Assembly: GCF_023078275.1 (NCBI RefSeq)
Contig: NC_062978.1
Location: 5,408,585 to 5,472,584, forward strand
From: Leguminivora glycinivorella
Lineage: Eukaryota; Arthropoda; Insecta; Lepidoptera; Tortricidae
Length of the DNA: 64,000 nt
Direction of reading: 5' to 3'
The notes beneath the pieces are model-generated. The model was given only the letters and a program-made list of their open reading frames with translations, ran no database searches and was not told where the DNA came from. Below, piece after piece: positions 53,331-64,000 of the stretch (positions within the stretch are counted from its first letter, which is position 1; every line of letters starts with the position of its first letter). The translations under genes were made by a program, and so were the position numbers.

Positions 53331-54019
53331 GTTGTTTCATAACCTAAGAAAATGACAAAATCATTTCGAAAAAAAAATTTTAACAGTCAGCTTAAACAGT
53401 CCGGTATGTCTGACTGTCAAGTGTCACTGTCAACCAATAGTGAATGACTACGAACCATAGACAAGCCATGACATTTTTAATATCTTTGCTACGAACTGTG
53501 ATAAGTGTCACTGTCAAACTCAAGTGACATCCCAACTGGAAGATTTTTTTGTTATAGTGGCAGCTCTAAATCAGCTATTTGACGTCACTTCCCCTTTAAA
53601 CTATTTTTAAGATTTTTTATACTAAAAATACGGAAAAAAAAAATTAAAAAAATTATTTATGTTATCTACAAGCGTATATCTCGAAATGGTTTTCGATTTA
53701 GGGAAATTGACAATTTTGAAACGTTATCAGCTGCACGCCCCGCCCTGTTTGCCGTTCCGCGATCCAGTTACATTCATGAATGTAACTATCTAGGCACCGT
53801 TCCACTAGTTCATTCATTGATTTACAGGATCAAGAAAAAATGGAAAGACGCGAGAAAGAAAAAACCGAAGCAAGAGTGTTCGGCAACTGGAAGCGGCTGA
53901 TCAAGGGTCTCATGATCACGGAGAGGCTCAAACTGAAGTACGGGTTCGAGGAACCTAGCACCTCGGACAAAGCCAAGGGCCCTAAAGGATCTAGGTTTGT
54001 GACGAAGAAGAAAAAGTGA

Positions 54020-55810
54020 TAAGGTAAAAAAAAAAACGTTTATTCAGAACGTAAAGCTTAACCCTGTTACATATCTTCTGCCAAACCACTTCGTGGTTTG
54101 TTGGCAGACGAGGCTCCCATACACTTATCAAGCTACGCACCTCATAGTTTTTAGATATATGTATAATATTTATATATATATAAGTTTAGAGGTAAGATGC
54201 TGATGGTGTCATTATCTTGAGTACTACTCGAAAGTTCGAAGCCGACCATGTCGGAAAGCGGAGAACCTTCTTCAGCCGTTCCCTCAATGCTGAGGATCGT
54301 GACATCATGTCAAGTCATGTCTGTTGAACACTAGGTCCCTCCATAATCATCTGTTCCTCGCCCATCGCATGACCTCGTGCAGTTTTAATTGCATGGGTGC
54401 AGTAATTTGAACACACATTAGTAGGGGGAGGGGGAGTTCAACTTTGCCCGTCATAATTATTCTCCAGGGTATGTGGCGGGCGACATGAGATGTGACCGAA
54501 ATAACTAACTGTAACCTATGGACGCCTGCAACTCAAGAAGTGTCACATGCGCGTTGTCAACCCATTAGAAACTACAGTGTACAAGTTCCAAGGAGGGGTC
54601 GCGTCGCATTGCCGACGACTCAAAGGACAATTACAAATTAGTTCCATAGGTCCTTCCGTCGCCAGCACACTCCTCATTGAGCTCTGGCAGCCTTACAGCA
54701 GGAACTGTCAGGAACACAACGCTATGAGTAGGGTCTAGTGCTATTTGGCTGCGGTCTTCTGTAAGGCGGAGGTACTTCCCCAGTTGCGCCTGCTCTAGCG
54801 AGCCATTCAAGCGAGATGATATCCGCTGTGCTGTGCCCTACCAGCCTACCACACATCAATATCATTAGCTATGTCCTACCTCCTACAAGCACTATTAGTA
54901 CTGATTTTTTGACTACTATTAATATTGTAATAAGTAACCGTCTTCCCAGCTGTGATAAATATTGAATGTAATTCTAAAATTATCAATTTACCAATGAAAC
55001 ATTACCGCCTATACACTTCAATTATGTACTATCTTTTGAGATTGTTAAACTTACTTTAGTTAGAAATAAGCCTTTAGTTTTAATTATTTCTACGGGTATT
55101 GATTTTTAGTAGTGCTAGTGTAAAATAATGTTTACTTCTTGCGAATTTGTGTTATGTATCGTAAGGCCATGGGCAATTTTTCAGATTTTGAATTTGAAAC
55201 CTAGTTTTATTTGTATAAGAGTTCAAAACTCGAATATATTTTGTACTTGTACAAGTACGCATAAGTAGAATGCAAGACCTATGAGGTTAAGATTCGTACC
55301 TGATATGTAAATGTTGCAATTTAAGCTTGTATTGTTTGTTTGCATGTTTTTTTAAATGTAATAATTATTATCAATTTCAATTAAAAGTTTCAATTTTACA
55401 TGGTTGGTTTATCTTGGTAACCATAAACACCAGCATCTAGATATAATTCAAATATTTCGAACTGAACTTCAATTGTGTCGCTTAACTTCAAACTTGTGTT
55501 AATCCACTCTGGTATAAGGTTGATTATCTTTCAGATCAATATTATATTTTTCATATAATCAACCTTAAAGGAGAATGGATTTACCCAAGTTGGAAATTAA
55601 GTGACACAATTTATACAGTAGAAGGCTAAAAGCGTAGATATTGATTTGCGAGATCTCGCAAATACCGAGATCTTGCAAAATTAGACTTCTCCAAGCTTGC
55701 AAGTACTGAGATTGATGATTTAGCTGCAAGATTGCACAGCCTATTAGGTAAGTGTAAATAAATGTTAGAATTTCCCCTAACATTTAAAAAAAAACATTCC
55801 TCATCTCATA
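54020..55810. other. intergenic downstream of XPC-B
   Basis: No supported gene. 54049-54150 holds a short repeat with a hairpin (CCAAACCACTTCGTGGTTTG). 54400-54900 looks like decayed retroelement sequence, including CATAGGTTACGG-like CCTATGGACGCCTGCAACTC on the complement. The rest is AT-rich unique sequence. Confidence 0.5.
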
Positions 55811-55813
55811 ATT

Positions 55814-56047
55814 ATGCTAGTTAGTAACTGGAATGACGCGATAGACTACGTCGGAAACAGATGCCTCAACCTCACCGTCCAAGGCCCTAGGTCACGCGGC
55901 CGCGGTAGGCCTAAGAAGCCCTGGCTGGACGTCGTGACAGCGGACATAGAAGAGAACAATCTCTCACCTCAGGATGCCGAAGACCGGGCAAAGTGGAGAA
56001 GGCTGAGCAGGAAAGCGGACCCTGGCGCGAGGCCGGGGAAACGCTAG
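55814..56047 (+). mobile_element. RTE-like C-terminal fragment
   Basis: A frame with QGPRSRGRGRPKKPWLDVV and AEDRAKWRRLSRKADPG, the C-terminal signature of a lepidopteran RTE-like polyprotein, then GAAGAAGAGG. No other domain. Confidence 0.75.
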
Positions 56048-56221
56048 GTTGAAGAAGAGGTACTAAAAAAGGCGTCAAATTCGAAAAATGTAGGGCATAC
56101 CTGCCAATTGTCTTCATAAAATGCGAGCCTTCCGAAACCTTAATGTTGGAAGAATCATCAACGAGTCATACAACTTAAAAATTGATGAAGTGTAGGGTGA
56201 AAGTTTCATTCCCATATAATT

Positions 56222-57056
56222 GTGAGCGTCAGGACCCCTGGACTACTACAGATATTTGATGTTTAGTACATACTAAAATTTAGTACCTATTTGATACTAT
56301 TTGGTACCTGAGTACATATATTTGGTACCTCCACTGATATCGAAAAATCGAGCGAATAAAGTGGCCAGACATTCTGACGTCAGGATGTCTGGACCATTTT
56401 TGGTTTACATAGTTCTAGACAACACTACTAATTGATATCTTAGTCAATATTTACTACCTATTTGGTACCTGTCAATATATTTTTTTCAAATTTTTTTGGC
56501 GTACCAGAAAAAAGTTATGATGGAATTTAAAGTTGTGAGCCCAGCCGTGGCGTTGAAGTATGTAGCGCCTGTCAAAAGAATAGAGGCAAATCCGCCTGCC
56601 TTCCTGCGCGTCAAATAGGAATTTATTTTTAGGCACTCGCACATCATCTCTACTGACTAGTGGCATTAATATAGTCGAAATATAAAAGTAATTAGTGTAA
56701 TTACACTAGTTTTCCTAAACTAAATTCCTATTTAGGTTGACGCGCGCAGGAGGGCAGGCGGATTTGCCTCTATACTTTTGACAGGCGCTACATACTTCAA
56801 CGGCACGGCCGGGCTCACAACTTTAAATTCCGTCATAACTTTTTTCTGGTACGCCAAAAAAATTTGAAAAAAATATGTTGACAGGTACCAAATAGGTAGT
56901 AAATATTGACTAAGATATCAATTAGTAGTGTTGTCTAGAACTATGTAAACCAAAAATGGTCCAGACATCCTGACGTCAGAATGTCAAATAGGTACTAAAT
57001 TTTAGTATGTACTAAACATCAAATATCTGTAGTGGTCCAGGGGTCCTGACGCTCAC
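56222..57056. mobile_element. 835-bp snapback element with 8-bp TSD
   Basis: Starts GTGAGCGTCAGGACCCCTGG and ends CCAGGGGTCCTGACGCTCAC, flanked by ATATAATT at 56214-56221 and 57057-57064. The two arms (about 56222-56625 and 56722-57056) are reverse complements almost throughout, around a ~95-bp loop. The left arm has an extra ~75 bp at about 56300-56372. No protein. Superfamily uncertain: the 8-bp TSD allows hAT or P-like. Confidence 0.88.
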
Positions 57057-57399
57057 ATATAATTTTTGGACTTCGCGCATTTTAGTATGTAATCAATTTG
57101 GTAAGGCGACCTTCTTCAGTCGTTCCCTCAATGCTAAGGATCGTGACATTCATTATGTCATTCTGTTGAAGACTAGGTCACTCTATAGGCGTCTGTTCCT
57201 CGCCAAGTGCACAGCCTCGTGCAGTTTTTTTTTAAATTTGGAATTTATTCTAAAAGTTTTTAGCCTAGTATTTTTTATACAATTTAGATTGACATAATTT
57301 AATAAATTCAATGTAGTTTTGAAACAATATTGTTTATTGCACAATAAATTGCTCTGATATTTAGACTAAGATGAAAATTGTACATTGTCGACCATTTAA

Positions 57400-57722
57400 T
57401 AGTTATTTGTTATACAAGGGGGCAAAGTTGTACTTAACACACGAGAAGTAAAATACATTTGCACCCGAGTGTAACTCAAAACTTTTCCTCTCACTATAGC
57501 GAGGAAACTACAACGCAAAAAATGCGTATATCACTGCTTCCAGTAGTTCCGCAGGTGGTAAATCATCTTTATTACTAGATTCACCTACTTTTATCAATTT
57601 TAAAGCAGTTATTTTGACTTTATTTAAGGCCAAATTACTTTACCCACTAGTGGATAAAATGTGTTTTTACCTGCGGGTATTAAAGGACAAAACACGTGTT
57701 TCCGAGCTAGTGAGGGGAAAAA
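57400..57722. repeat. dispersed repeat, second copy
   Basis: Near-identical to 4001-4312 (CTCACTATAGCGAGGAAAC, GACAAAACACGTGTTTCCGA), with a small extra piece ACACGAGAAGTAAAAT. Confidence 0.7.
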
Positions 57723-57821
57723 GTGCTTATTGTAAGCCTATTTAAATACTTAAAGAATATTTTGATTGATTGGATTGCATGGGTCATGGGATTGCGCAGT
57801 CATTTGATTGAACGCACCATC

Positions 57822-57956
57822 TTAAGTGTGTTTTCACATTATCCGATCCGATATCGGATGTCCCATACATTATAGGCGCCATCTTGGATTTTTTCCATTG
57901 AAATTTAAAATCCTTCCGACATCCGATATCGGATCGGATAATGTGAAAACGGACTA
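57822..57956. mobile_element. GATATCGG MITE, copy 5
   Basis: Termini GTGTTTTCACATTATCCGAT and ATAATGTGAAAACGGACTAA around about 60 bp. Confidence 0.82.
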
Positions 57957-58126
57957 AGGCGACCTTAGGGCACTAACATATTTAGCGAGTGCACTGCACA
58001 CTCGCGGCGAAGTCTCCAAATGTGATTTCAACTCGACAAACGTGACAGCGCCCTAAAGATATTCAGGTTCACTGAAAAGAAAAGAAACAACTCGTCCGTG
58101 AGTCCCTTAATCTAGAAACCCACTTA

Positions 58127-58268
58127 GCACCGGCCTAGCCGAAATGTCAATCATTGACGCTAGACGCCGATCGAAACGCTGTCTGTCTCTGTCTCGCCAA
58201 TACGGAAGAGCGAGAAAGATAGCTACGATAACGATATTATCGTAAGCGTTTGTGCATTCGGCGACCCT
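58127..58268. repeat. GTAGCCGAATG-type MITE
   Basis: GCCTAGCCGAAATGTCAATC at the left and TTTGTGCATTCGGCGACC at the right, core with GATAGCTACGATAACGATAT. Confidence 0.65.
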
Positions 58269-58568
58269 GGATCGAACTGCGACTATTATCAGTTCGGTGA
58301 CGTAGCCCGCTCTTCGTGATGAAAGCTTTTAGAGTGTCGATCGCTATGCCGTTTTTACGGTTAGTTTACTTATAGGCACTGTCCTATCCTAACGTAGGTT
58401 TTTAGGGTTCCGTAGTCAACTAGGAACCCTTATAGTTTCGCCGTGTCTGTCCGTCCGACCGTGGATAATCTCGGTAAGAACTAGAAAGCTGAAATTTGGT
58501 ACCAATATATCATTCACGCCAACAAATTGGTAAAATAAAAAATGGAAAAATGTTTTATTCGGGGTCCC

Positions 58569-58895
58569 CACAGAACTTAATTTAGATAGAAGAAACAAAT
58601 TCATATATTTGTATAGGGGCCGAGCGTGTAAAATTTTGTACTGAAGTTGATTCTTGCCTGTAATTTTAAATATGTCTCAGGCTCTTGATTGTTCATAATT
58701 TTTGTGTTGTTGCAATTGAATATCACGTAACGAGGCATTTTTTATGTTTTGGTTGACTTCAATTTACAAAAATTGACGCCCGAAAGCTGCAAGCTGCGAG
58801 TAAAGACGGACAACTCAGTGGATTTCACTGAGTTCATTTGACACGTTAAGTAGATACGTTTGCTTGATCTATGGTACCTATATATGACATCTGTG
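58569..58895 (-). mobile_element. hAT-like CACAGATG element, copy 3
   Basis: Reverse orientation (CACAGAACTTAATTTAG ... GACATCTGTG), flanked by GGGGTCCC at 58561-58568 and 58896-58903. 327 bp, close in length to copy 2. Confidence 0.9.
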
Positions 58896-58955
58896 GGGGT
58901 CCCCTATACGTAAAGTGGGGAGTGATTTTTTTTCATTTCAATTCTAACGTGTGAT

Positions 58956-60188
58956 TAGGGTTTCTGATTTCTCGACCTATTAGAAGTCTCGAGTTTCGAG
59001 AAATCTCGAGCCCAAAGTCTCGAGTCTTCTCGAGTCTCGAGTCTTTTTTTATAAATGGTAAAATTTTGATAAAATAGTAAACAACAATATGATTAGTAGT
59101 TTTTATTGCACCACACTATTATAAAAAATGCGTAAGAGCAATAAAAATCTTCTTTGAAATAAAGATAAATCAAATTTTAACAAGAAAACCACAATTATAG
59201 TCTTGAAAATAATACCTAATCCTTTAACTTCCCCGCCTGTGCACGGGTTAACTAAATTAAAATGTCCTATATTAAATCATAATGTCATTGAAATTAAACG
59301 TTTAAAATGACTTATTCTTCTTTCTCGTTTCCTCATTGCCGAGGATCGCGACCACAAGTAGCGTGTCTCCATTGAACGCGGTCATAAGCCATGTGGACTG
59401 CACAGTATACGCTGTGCAGTCCACATGACCGCCATACGATTTCTTCACACAGTCAGACCATCTCTTACGAGCCCCACCCCAAGAATGTTTACCATTAATT
59501 CGCCATATTATGCATTGGTGATCTCGTAATGTGTCCGAAGAATCTGAGGGTCGCTTTTGGCATATTTTGGAGAGCCGCGTGGTGATATTCAGTTCTTGAA
59601 AAATAGAGATGTTTGTTAGTTCTTCTAGCTTTTCAAGTTATACTCGTAGCAGTCTTCGCCAGCACCACATCTCAATAGCGTCAATCTTAGGCACACCAAA
59701 ACTTTTCAGGGTCCAAGTTTCGGCACCATACATAAATATCGAGATTATCGAGAAGACAAGAGATCGAAATAATCGCACTTTATTTTGACGTCGGATTCCT
59801 CTGTTCTTCCAAATCTTGTCGAAGTTAGCCATAGCACTCTTCGCAGGTTATCAATGACCCAAAACACATAAACGCGCTGACTTTTTCGTAATGACGAATT
59901 GCTTTTAAATAACACGAGGCTGTCAAAACTAGCCAAAATCGCTGCCAGCTTACGTTGGAATGAGAGGTTAGATCGCTTTATCTCGTTATAATTTATGGCC
60001 GCCGTTCGACACCGTCCCCACCGCCTTGCGATGAGACCGGGCAGAAGGTAAAAAGTTGCATTTCAGTTCAGGTCGTACTTTACATTCGGGACTCGAGACG
60101 TCTCGAGTACCGTCATTTTTTTCTCGTCTCGAATGAAGCCGAAATTCTCAAGAAGTCTCGAGTTCGAGACTCTCGAGCAGAAACCCTA
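58956..60188. mobile_element. hAT element, TAGGGTTTCTG / TCTCGAG type, 8-bp TSD
   Basis: Starts TAGGGTTTCTGATTTCTCGA and ends CAGAAACCCTA, flanked by CGTGTGAT at 58948-58955 and 60189-60196. Both subterminal regions are arrays of the palindrome CTCGAG (TCTCGAGTCTCGAG). The interior (about 59320-60060) is dominated by an RTE fragment, so it is a composite. Confidence 0.88.
59320..59940 (-). mobile_element. RTE-type retrotransposon fragment inside a hAT element
   Basis: The minus frame 59832-59638 reads KVRLFRSLVFSIISIFMYGA then ETWTLKSF and MWCWRRLLRV, the thumb region typical of RTE-like RTs (YGAETWTL). Preceding and following frames are broken. Confidence 0.75.
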
Positions 60189-60440
60189 CGTGTGATATAT
60201 TGTTGGATAGGTATTTAAAAACGAATAGGGGTTTACTAAAGTCATTTTTTGATTATGTTTATATTTTCGGAAAGAATCCCAAAAGTATATATAACTTTAT
60301 GAAGATTTTATAGGCAAATATCATTTTGAACTCAGCAGGTTGTATAGTTTTTGAAAAAAATACGGGAAACTACGGAGCTCTACACTGAGCGTGGCCCGAC
60401 ACGCTTTTGGCCGGTTTTTTTCTTATCTAGTTGTGATGAG

Positions 60441-60934
60441 TAGGGATGTACCGACTAGTCGGGAAAGCCGACTATCCGGCCACTTTTGTAGTCGGCGATT
60501 AGTCGGCGACTACTCGGCAAAAAGGGCCGATTAGTCGGCACTTTATAAATGATAGAAAAACACTAAAAACAGTGCAAAAATAAATCAACAGCTGATGTGG
60601 TTGTATTATGTACCTATTGGTTATGCCTTTCTTAGTCAAAACAACAAATATCAGATATCACAAAAATAAATGTCCTACTTAAGATTAATAATTTCATAGG
60701 CTGGATTACTAATTCACTATCTACTATGCCAAACCGGTTGTTAAAAATGGAAAATTTATCTAAATAATTCTCATAGACATTGAAAGGCGCAAACAAAGGA
60801 CCAAAAACGACATTTAAAATGTGAACTTAGTTGAAAAAAACTGTTTTGGCCGACTAGCCGACTAATCGGCCACCCCAGCGCCGACTAGTCGGTAGTCGGC
60901 CTAGTCGGCCAAATCAATAGTCGGTACATCCCTA
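60441..60934. mobile_element. hAT element, CCGACTAGTCGG type, 8-bp TSD
   Basis: Starts TAGGGATGTACCGACTAGTC and ends GACTAGTCGG-rich sequence then ATAGTCGGTACATCCCTA, flanked by GTGATGAG at 60433-60440 and 60935-60942. Subterminal arrays of CCGACTAGTCGG and CGATTAGTCGG. No ORF. Confidence 0.9.
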
Positions 60935-61380
60935 GTGATGAGCTTTATAGGGGTTGCATGTCCGTTGTCGATCTTTAAGAAGGGGACTGACGTCACTGAC
61001 ACTGAATAGGTAATTAAATATCTAGGTTGGATGTGGTGAATAGGAATGGCTGGGGTGAATAGAAACAAAGTTGATAGTGTGTTTTACCAGGCAGTTTCTA
61101 AGTAATTACTTACGTACAGCGCCGGCCCGTGCACTCGATCTGGGTAGAGCGAGTTTGAGATTTGGCGCCCTTGAGAAGAAGTTTCACGACGTGGAATAAA
61201 AAACCGCGAGCGCAGCGAGCGCGAAATTTTTTTCATAGTAATGTAGTAATTTGAAGATGAACGCTATACATGCAGAATTTATAGATTTCATCACACAGAG
61301 TACGAAAGGGACAAGGGTTGAACTTTCTCAGTCGCACCCTAGTATAGTTACGTGGGGCTGAACGTGGATATCAAAATAAC

Positions 61381-61948
61381 AAAAAACCGGCCAAGAGCGT
61401 GTCGGGCCACGCTCAGTGTCAACTACTGAACCTATCAAGTTCAAAACAATTTTCCTAGAAAGTCTTTATAAAGTTCTACTTTCGTGATTTTTTTCATATT
61501 TTTTAAACATATGGTTCAAAAGTTAGAGGGGGGGGACGCACTTTTTTTTCCTTTAGGAGCGATTATTTCCGAAAATATTAATATTATTAAAAAACGATCT
61601 TAGTAAACCCTTATTAATTTTGAAATACCTATCCAACAATATATCACACGTTGGGGTTGGAATGAAAAAAAATATCAGCCCCCACTTTGCATGTAGGGGG
61701 GGTACCCTAATAAAACATTTTTTTCTATTTTTTATTTTTGCACTTTGTTGGCGTGATTGATATACATATCGGTACCAAATTTCAGCTTTCTAGTGCTTAC
61801 GGTTACTGAGATTATCCGCGGACGGACGGACGGACGGACGGACGGACGGACGGACGGACGGACGGACGGACGGACGGACGGACGGACAGACGGACAGACA
61901 GACATGGCGAAACTATAAGGGTTCCTAGTTGACTACGGAACCCTAACA
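61381..61948 (-). repeat. GGGTTCCGTAGTCAAC element, copy 3
   Basis: Reverse complement of 9001-9672 without the inserted fragment. It has a long CGGA microsatellite at about 61820-61892. Confidence 0.85.
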
Positions 61949-61949
61949 A

Positions 61950-62830
61950 AATGGAGTACTATAGCACAGTACATATAATAAAGAGTACTATCGTACTATA
62001 GTGGCCAAGTCAGGAAAGCAGATTTTAAATGAAAACGCGAGCGCTGCGAGTGTGGAATTTTTCCTAAGTAACGTTCTAAAAGAGAACTGACATAAATAGT
62101 AAGCGCGAGCGAAGCGAGCGCGATTTTTTTTCCTTTTGACGCAATTTATTAAGACTCAACCCGCTAGCGTTGATCAACCGCAGAGGGGTATTTTGACTTC
62201 ATAGGGCGCCTATGTTCCAGACTTTTAGGCCTTATATTTCGCCATCACTATTATTTTTATAATACTAAGCGTTATAATTAAGATATTAACTGCGAACTCG
62301 ATCGTCACCGTCGGGATGCCTATTTCGGTATTTTGCCACTAAGTGCCCTTCGGGATCTTAGTCCTTTGAAGTTCGCTCATCATCTCCTGTGACTTACAAA
62401 ATTGCGCCTCCTCTGAAACGTTTTGCGCCTTTGGCTTTAATATGAGGAACTCCGCTTTGGACTATCGGATATACTCATATTTTTGCATTTGGATAACGAC
62501 GTAAACTTTGTCGTTGGGCCGCACAACAATGTAGTTCGTCAAGGGCTAGAATCCTCCTTTTACGGCGCCCTAGCAACAGCGCCCTTATGATTGTTGGTAT
62601 ATATGTTGGCAATATGGTGCAACCTTACACTTAATCTAAATTACAAATCTAGATTTTCAATAGTTGGATTAATTCCCGACTCCTCTCGCCATTTTGTGAT
62701 ATGTGCGCGCCCACGCAATGTATAATTTTTTTGTATGGATTTTTCCACATTCTCTATTTTGGCGCCCCCTTACCATGTGGCGCCTAGAGCGGCCGCTCCA
62801 CTCGCTCTACCCTTAATCCGGCCCTGCCTA
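61950..62830. other. gene-free stretch
   Basis: No gene recognised. The words GCGAGCGAAGCGAGCGCG and GAAAACGCGAGCGCTGCGAG recur here and at about 61205-61235, a small dispersed repeat. The rest is decayed. Confidence 0.45.
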
Positions 62831-62834
62831 CGTA

Positions 62835-63780
62835 CTTGAAAAGTTGTTTTTTAATTAGCCTCTTTTGTGTCCCACTGCTGGGCAAAGGCCTCCCCTCGCT
62901 TTCTCCACTCGACCCTGTTGTCGGTATTTTCCCACCATTTAATTTGGGTACTTAGAATGCGTCCAGGTCGTCCCGCCATCTCCTTTTTGGTCTGCCTGAA
63001 CCCCGGCCTGCCCCGCCCCGTCTATGGTGTTTTGCGGGTCCCAATCATTTTGGCCCACCTTTCCGGGTGCATGCGATAGACATGTCCAGCCCTGCAGGGT
63101 TAGCACATGATTGCCGCAAGAGTATGTCGCCGCGAGATAGACTACCCGTCCTTATGTCATTTATACAGTTAGAAGAAGACGTGTCATCTATCTCGCGGCG
63201 ACATACTCTCGCGGCCATCATGTGCTAGGCCTACAGTCCCACTTTAGCTTAGCGGTCTTGACGCTCAAATCTACAACTCCAGATCTGGAGCGTATTTCCG
63301 TGTTTCTGATGCGGACAGTTCTACGAACACCTAATATACTACGCTCCATCGCTCGCTGGCAAACCTTGAATTTCAACTTTAGAGCCTCAGTTAATGACCA
63401 AGTTTGTGCACCGTAAGTCACGATGGATGCACATGTCAAGGAGTTTGCGCTTTAAGACACAGAGGAAGGTCACCCTTCATTAGCGCTTTCATGGACCAGA
63501 AGCTCTTTCAGGCATTCTTGATACGTGTATCGATTTCGACTGCTGCCTGTTTGACGGATGCTATCTGGCCCAAGTAAACATACTCCTTGACGTATTGTAT
63601 ATCCTGCCCATCTACCACTATTCTATCCTCAGCTTGATTGGTCATCAAAAATTGAAAGTCCTACCTCAAGGCTTGCCGTGCTAAGATCTTGCAGCATTTG
63701 TTGCAAATGTGATGACGTATGGGAGAAGATGACTATATGCCGTCAGCAAAGCGCAGGTGCCTTTAATGCCCATAGTCACC
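62835..63780 (-). mobile_element. RTE-type retrotransposon remnant, interrupted by a MITE
   Basis: Minus-strand frames: 63439-63218 gives SIVTYGAQTWSLTEALK and SILGVRRTVRIRNTEIRS; 63090-62840 gives GHVYRMHPE, GRPKRRWRDDLDAF and GEAFAQQWDTK-like sequence. These are the end of RT and the C-terminus of an RTE polyprotein. 63450-63780 continues upstream in broken frames. It is split at 63101-63227. Confidence 0.78.
63101..63227. mobile_element. TAGCACATGAT foldback MITE inside the RTE remnant
   Basis: TAGCACATGATTGCCGCAAG...GCCGCGAGATAGA is mirrored by TCTATCTCGCGGC...GCGGCCATCATGTGCTA. It separates the KLKW part from the AGHVYRM part of the RTE frame. Confidence 0.78.
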
Positions 63781-64000
63781 GATACTCCAAAAGTATCGTA
63801 CAAAATGTATCATTACATTTAATAGAATAATACAATATCTGTAAGAAATAAAATTGTCAAGTACCTACCTAAATCTTATTTTAAGTTACGATCCTATCCA
63901 CCTCTGTCAGGCCTATTCACCCCCATTTGCGGTATCTCTCGCTACATATACCTAACGTTTAAGCTAACGTTAAGAGCTCATTAAAATCATTAGAAAATTA

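Larger units (their letters stand above)
43308..54019 (+). pseudogene. XPC: XPC/Rad4 copy B, inverted duplicate with three frameshifts in exon 4
   Basis: Exons: 43308-43671, 44472-44584, 44706-44970, 45363-47945, 48193-48440, 48562-48803, 49493-49718, 50983-51154, 51700-51854, 53828-54019. Boundaries and phases match copy A one for one; exons 2, 5, 6, 7, 9 and 10 have identical lengths. Exon 4 has single-base deletions against copy A near 45540 (GGAAAC to GGAAC), near 46395 (AAATAGACG-like to AAAAGACA) and near 46664 (five A to four). The first creates TAA at 45548-45550, leaving 309 codons without the transglutaminase fold or BHDs. The three losses total 3 nt, so the frame is restored from about 46665 and stays open to 47945 and through exons 5-10 to TGA at 54017. 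Exon 4 is 1014 bp longer than in A because of the 153-bp repeat. Either a young pseudogene or an assembly with uncorrected indels. Confidence 0.85.
58404..60425 (+). repeat. GGGTTCCGTAGTCAAC element, copy 2, carrying two hAT insertions
   Basis: The copy starts AGGGTTCCGTAGTCAACTAG and ends GCCCGACACGCTTTTGGCCG. Comparison with 9001-9672 shows that everything between 58569-58895 and between 58956-60188 is inserted sequence with its own target duplications. Confidence 0.8.

Noticed and set aside
27084..54019. Haplotype duplication in the assembly as the whole explanation of two XPC copies
   Set aside because: The copies are in inverted orientation, share no transposon insertions at equivalent places and differ in intron lengths; not fully excluded without reads.

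Overview
The window looks like AT-rich, transposon-dense nuclear DNA from a moth or butterfly (Lepidoptera). I base this on spliced genes with GT-AG introns, proteins that read as insect orthologues, a tRNA-derived SINE and RTE-type LINE tails of lepidopteran style, TTAGG-like telomeric motifs, and a cysteine (not selenocysteine) version of SELENOF. No species can be named from the sequence alone.

Layout. 1-13.6 kb has no convincing host gene and holds dispersed repeats, MITEs, a hAT element with a transposase-like zinc-finger ORF (3667-4682), an RTE 3' end and a TTAGG-rich satellite. 13.7-24.1 kb (+) is a complete muscle LIM protein gene (Mlp84B type, five LIM domains, 493 aa by my splice model). 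It has duplicated, phase-matched alternative exons in LIM2 and two splice donors that overlap in-frame stop codons. An intronless SELENOF homologue (23195-23701, -) lies antisense inside its last intron.

27.1-54.0 kb holds two copies of the XPC/Rad4 nucleotide-excision-repair gene, head to head. XPC-A (-, 40955 to 27084) has an intact ten-exon reading frame of 1183 aa. XPC-B (+, 43308 to 54019) keeps all ten exons, phases and splice sites. However, its big exon 4 has three single-base deletions, the first giving a stop after 309 codons, and a 153-bp coding repeat expanded to eight units. A 2.35-kb spacer with a perfect hairpin and a 120-bp minisatellite separates the two start codons. Introns of both copies hold decayed partial duplicates of exons 6 and 8.

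54-64 kb is again gene-free: an 835-bp snapback element, several hAT elements with exact 8-bp target duplications, a three-level nest of insertions, and RTE remnants. Nine elements in the window have an 8-bp target-site duplication that can be read directly.

The most notable signals are the inverted XPC duplication with its young lesions and coding repeat, the LIM2 exon cassette with stop/donor overlaps in Mlp84B, and a group of unrelated hAT elements whose ends are all built from short self-complementary words.
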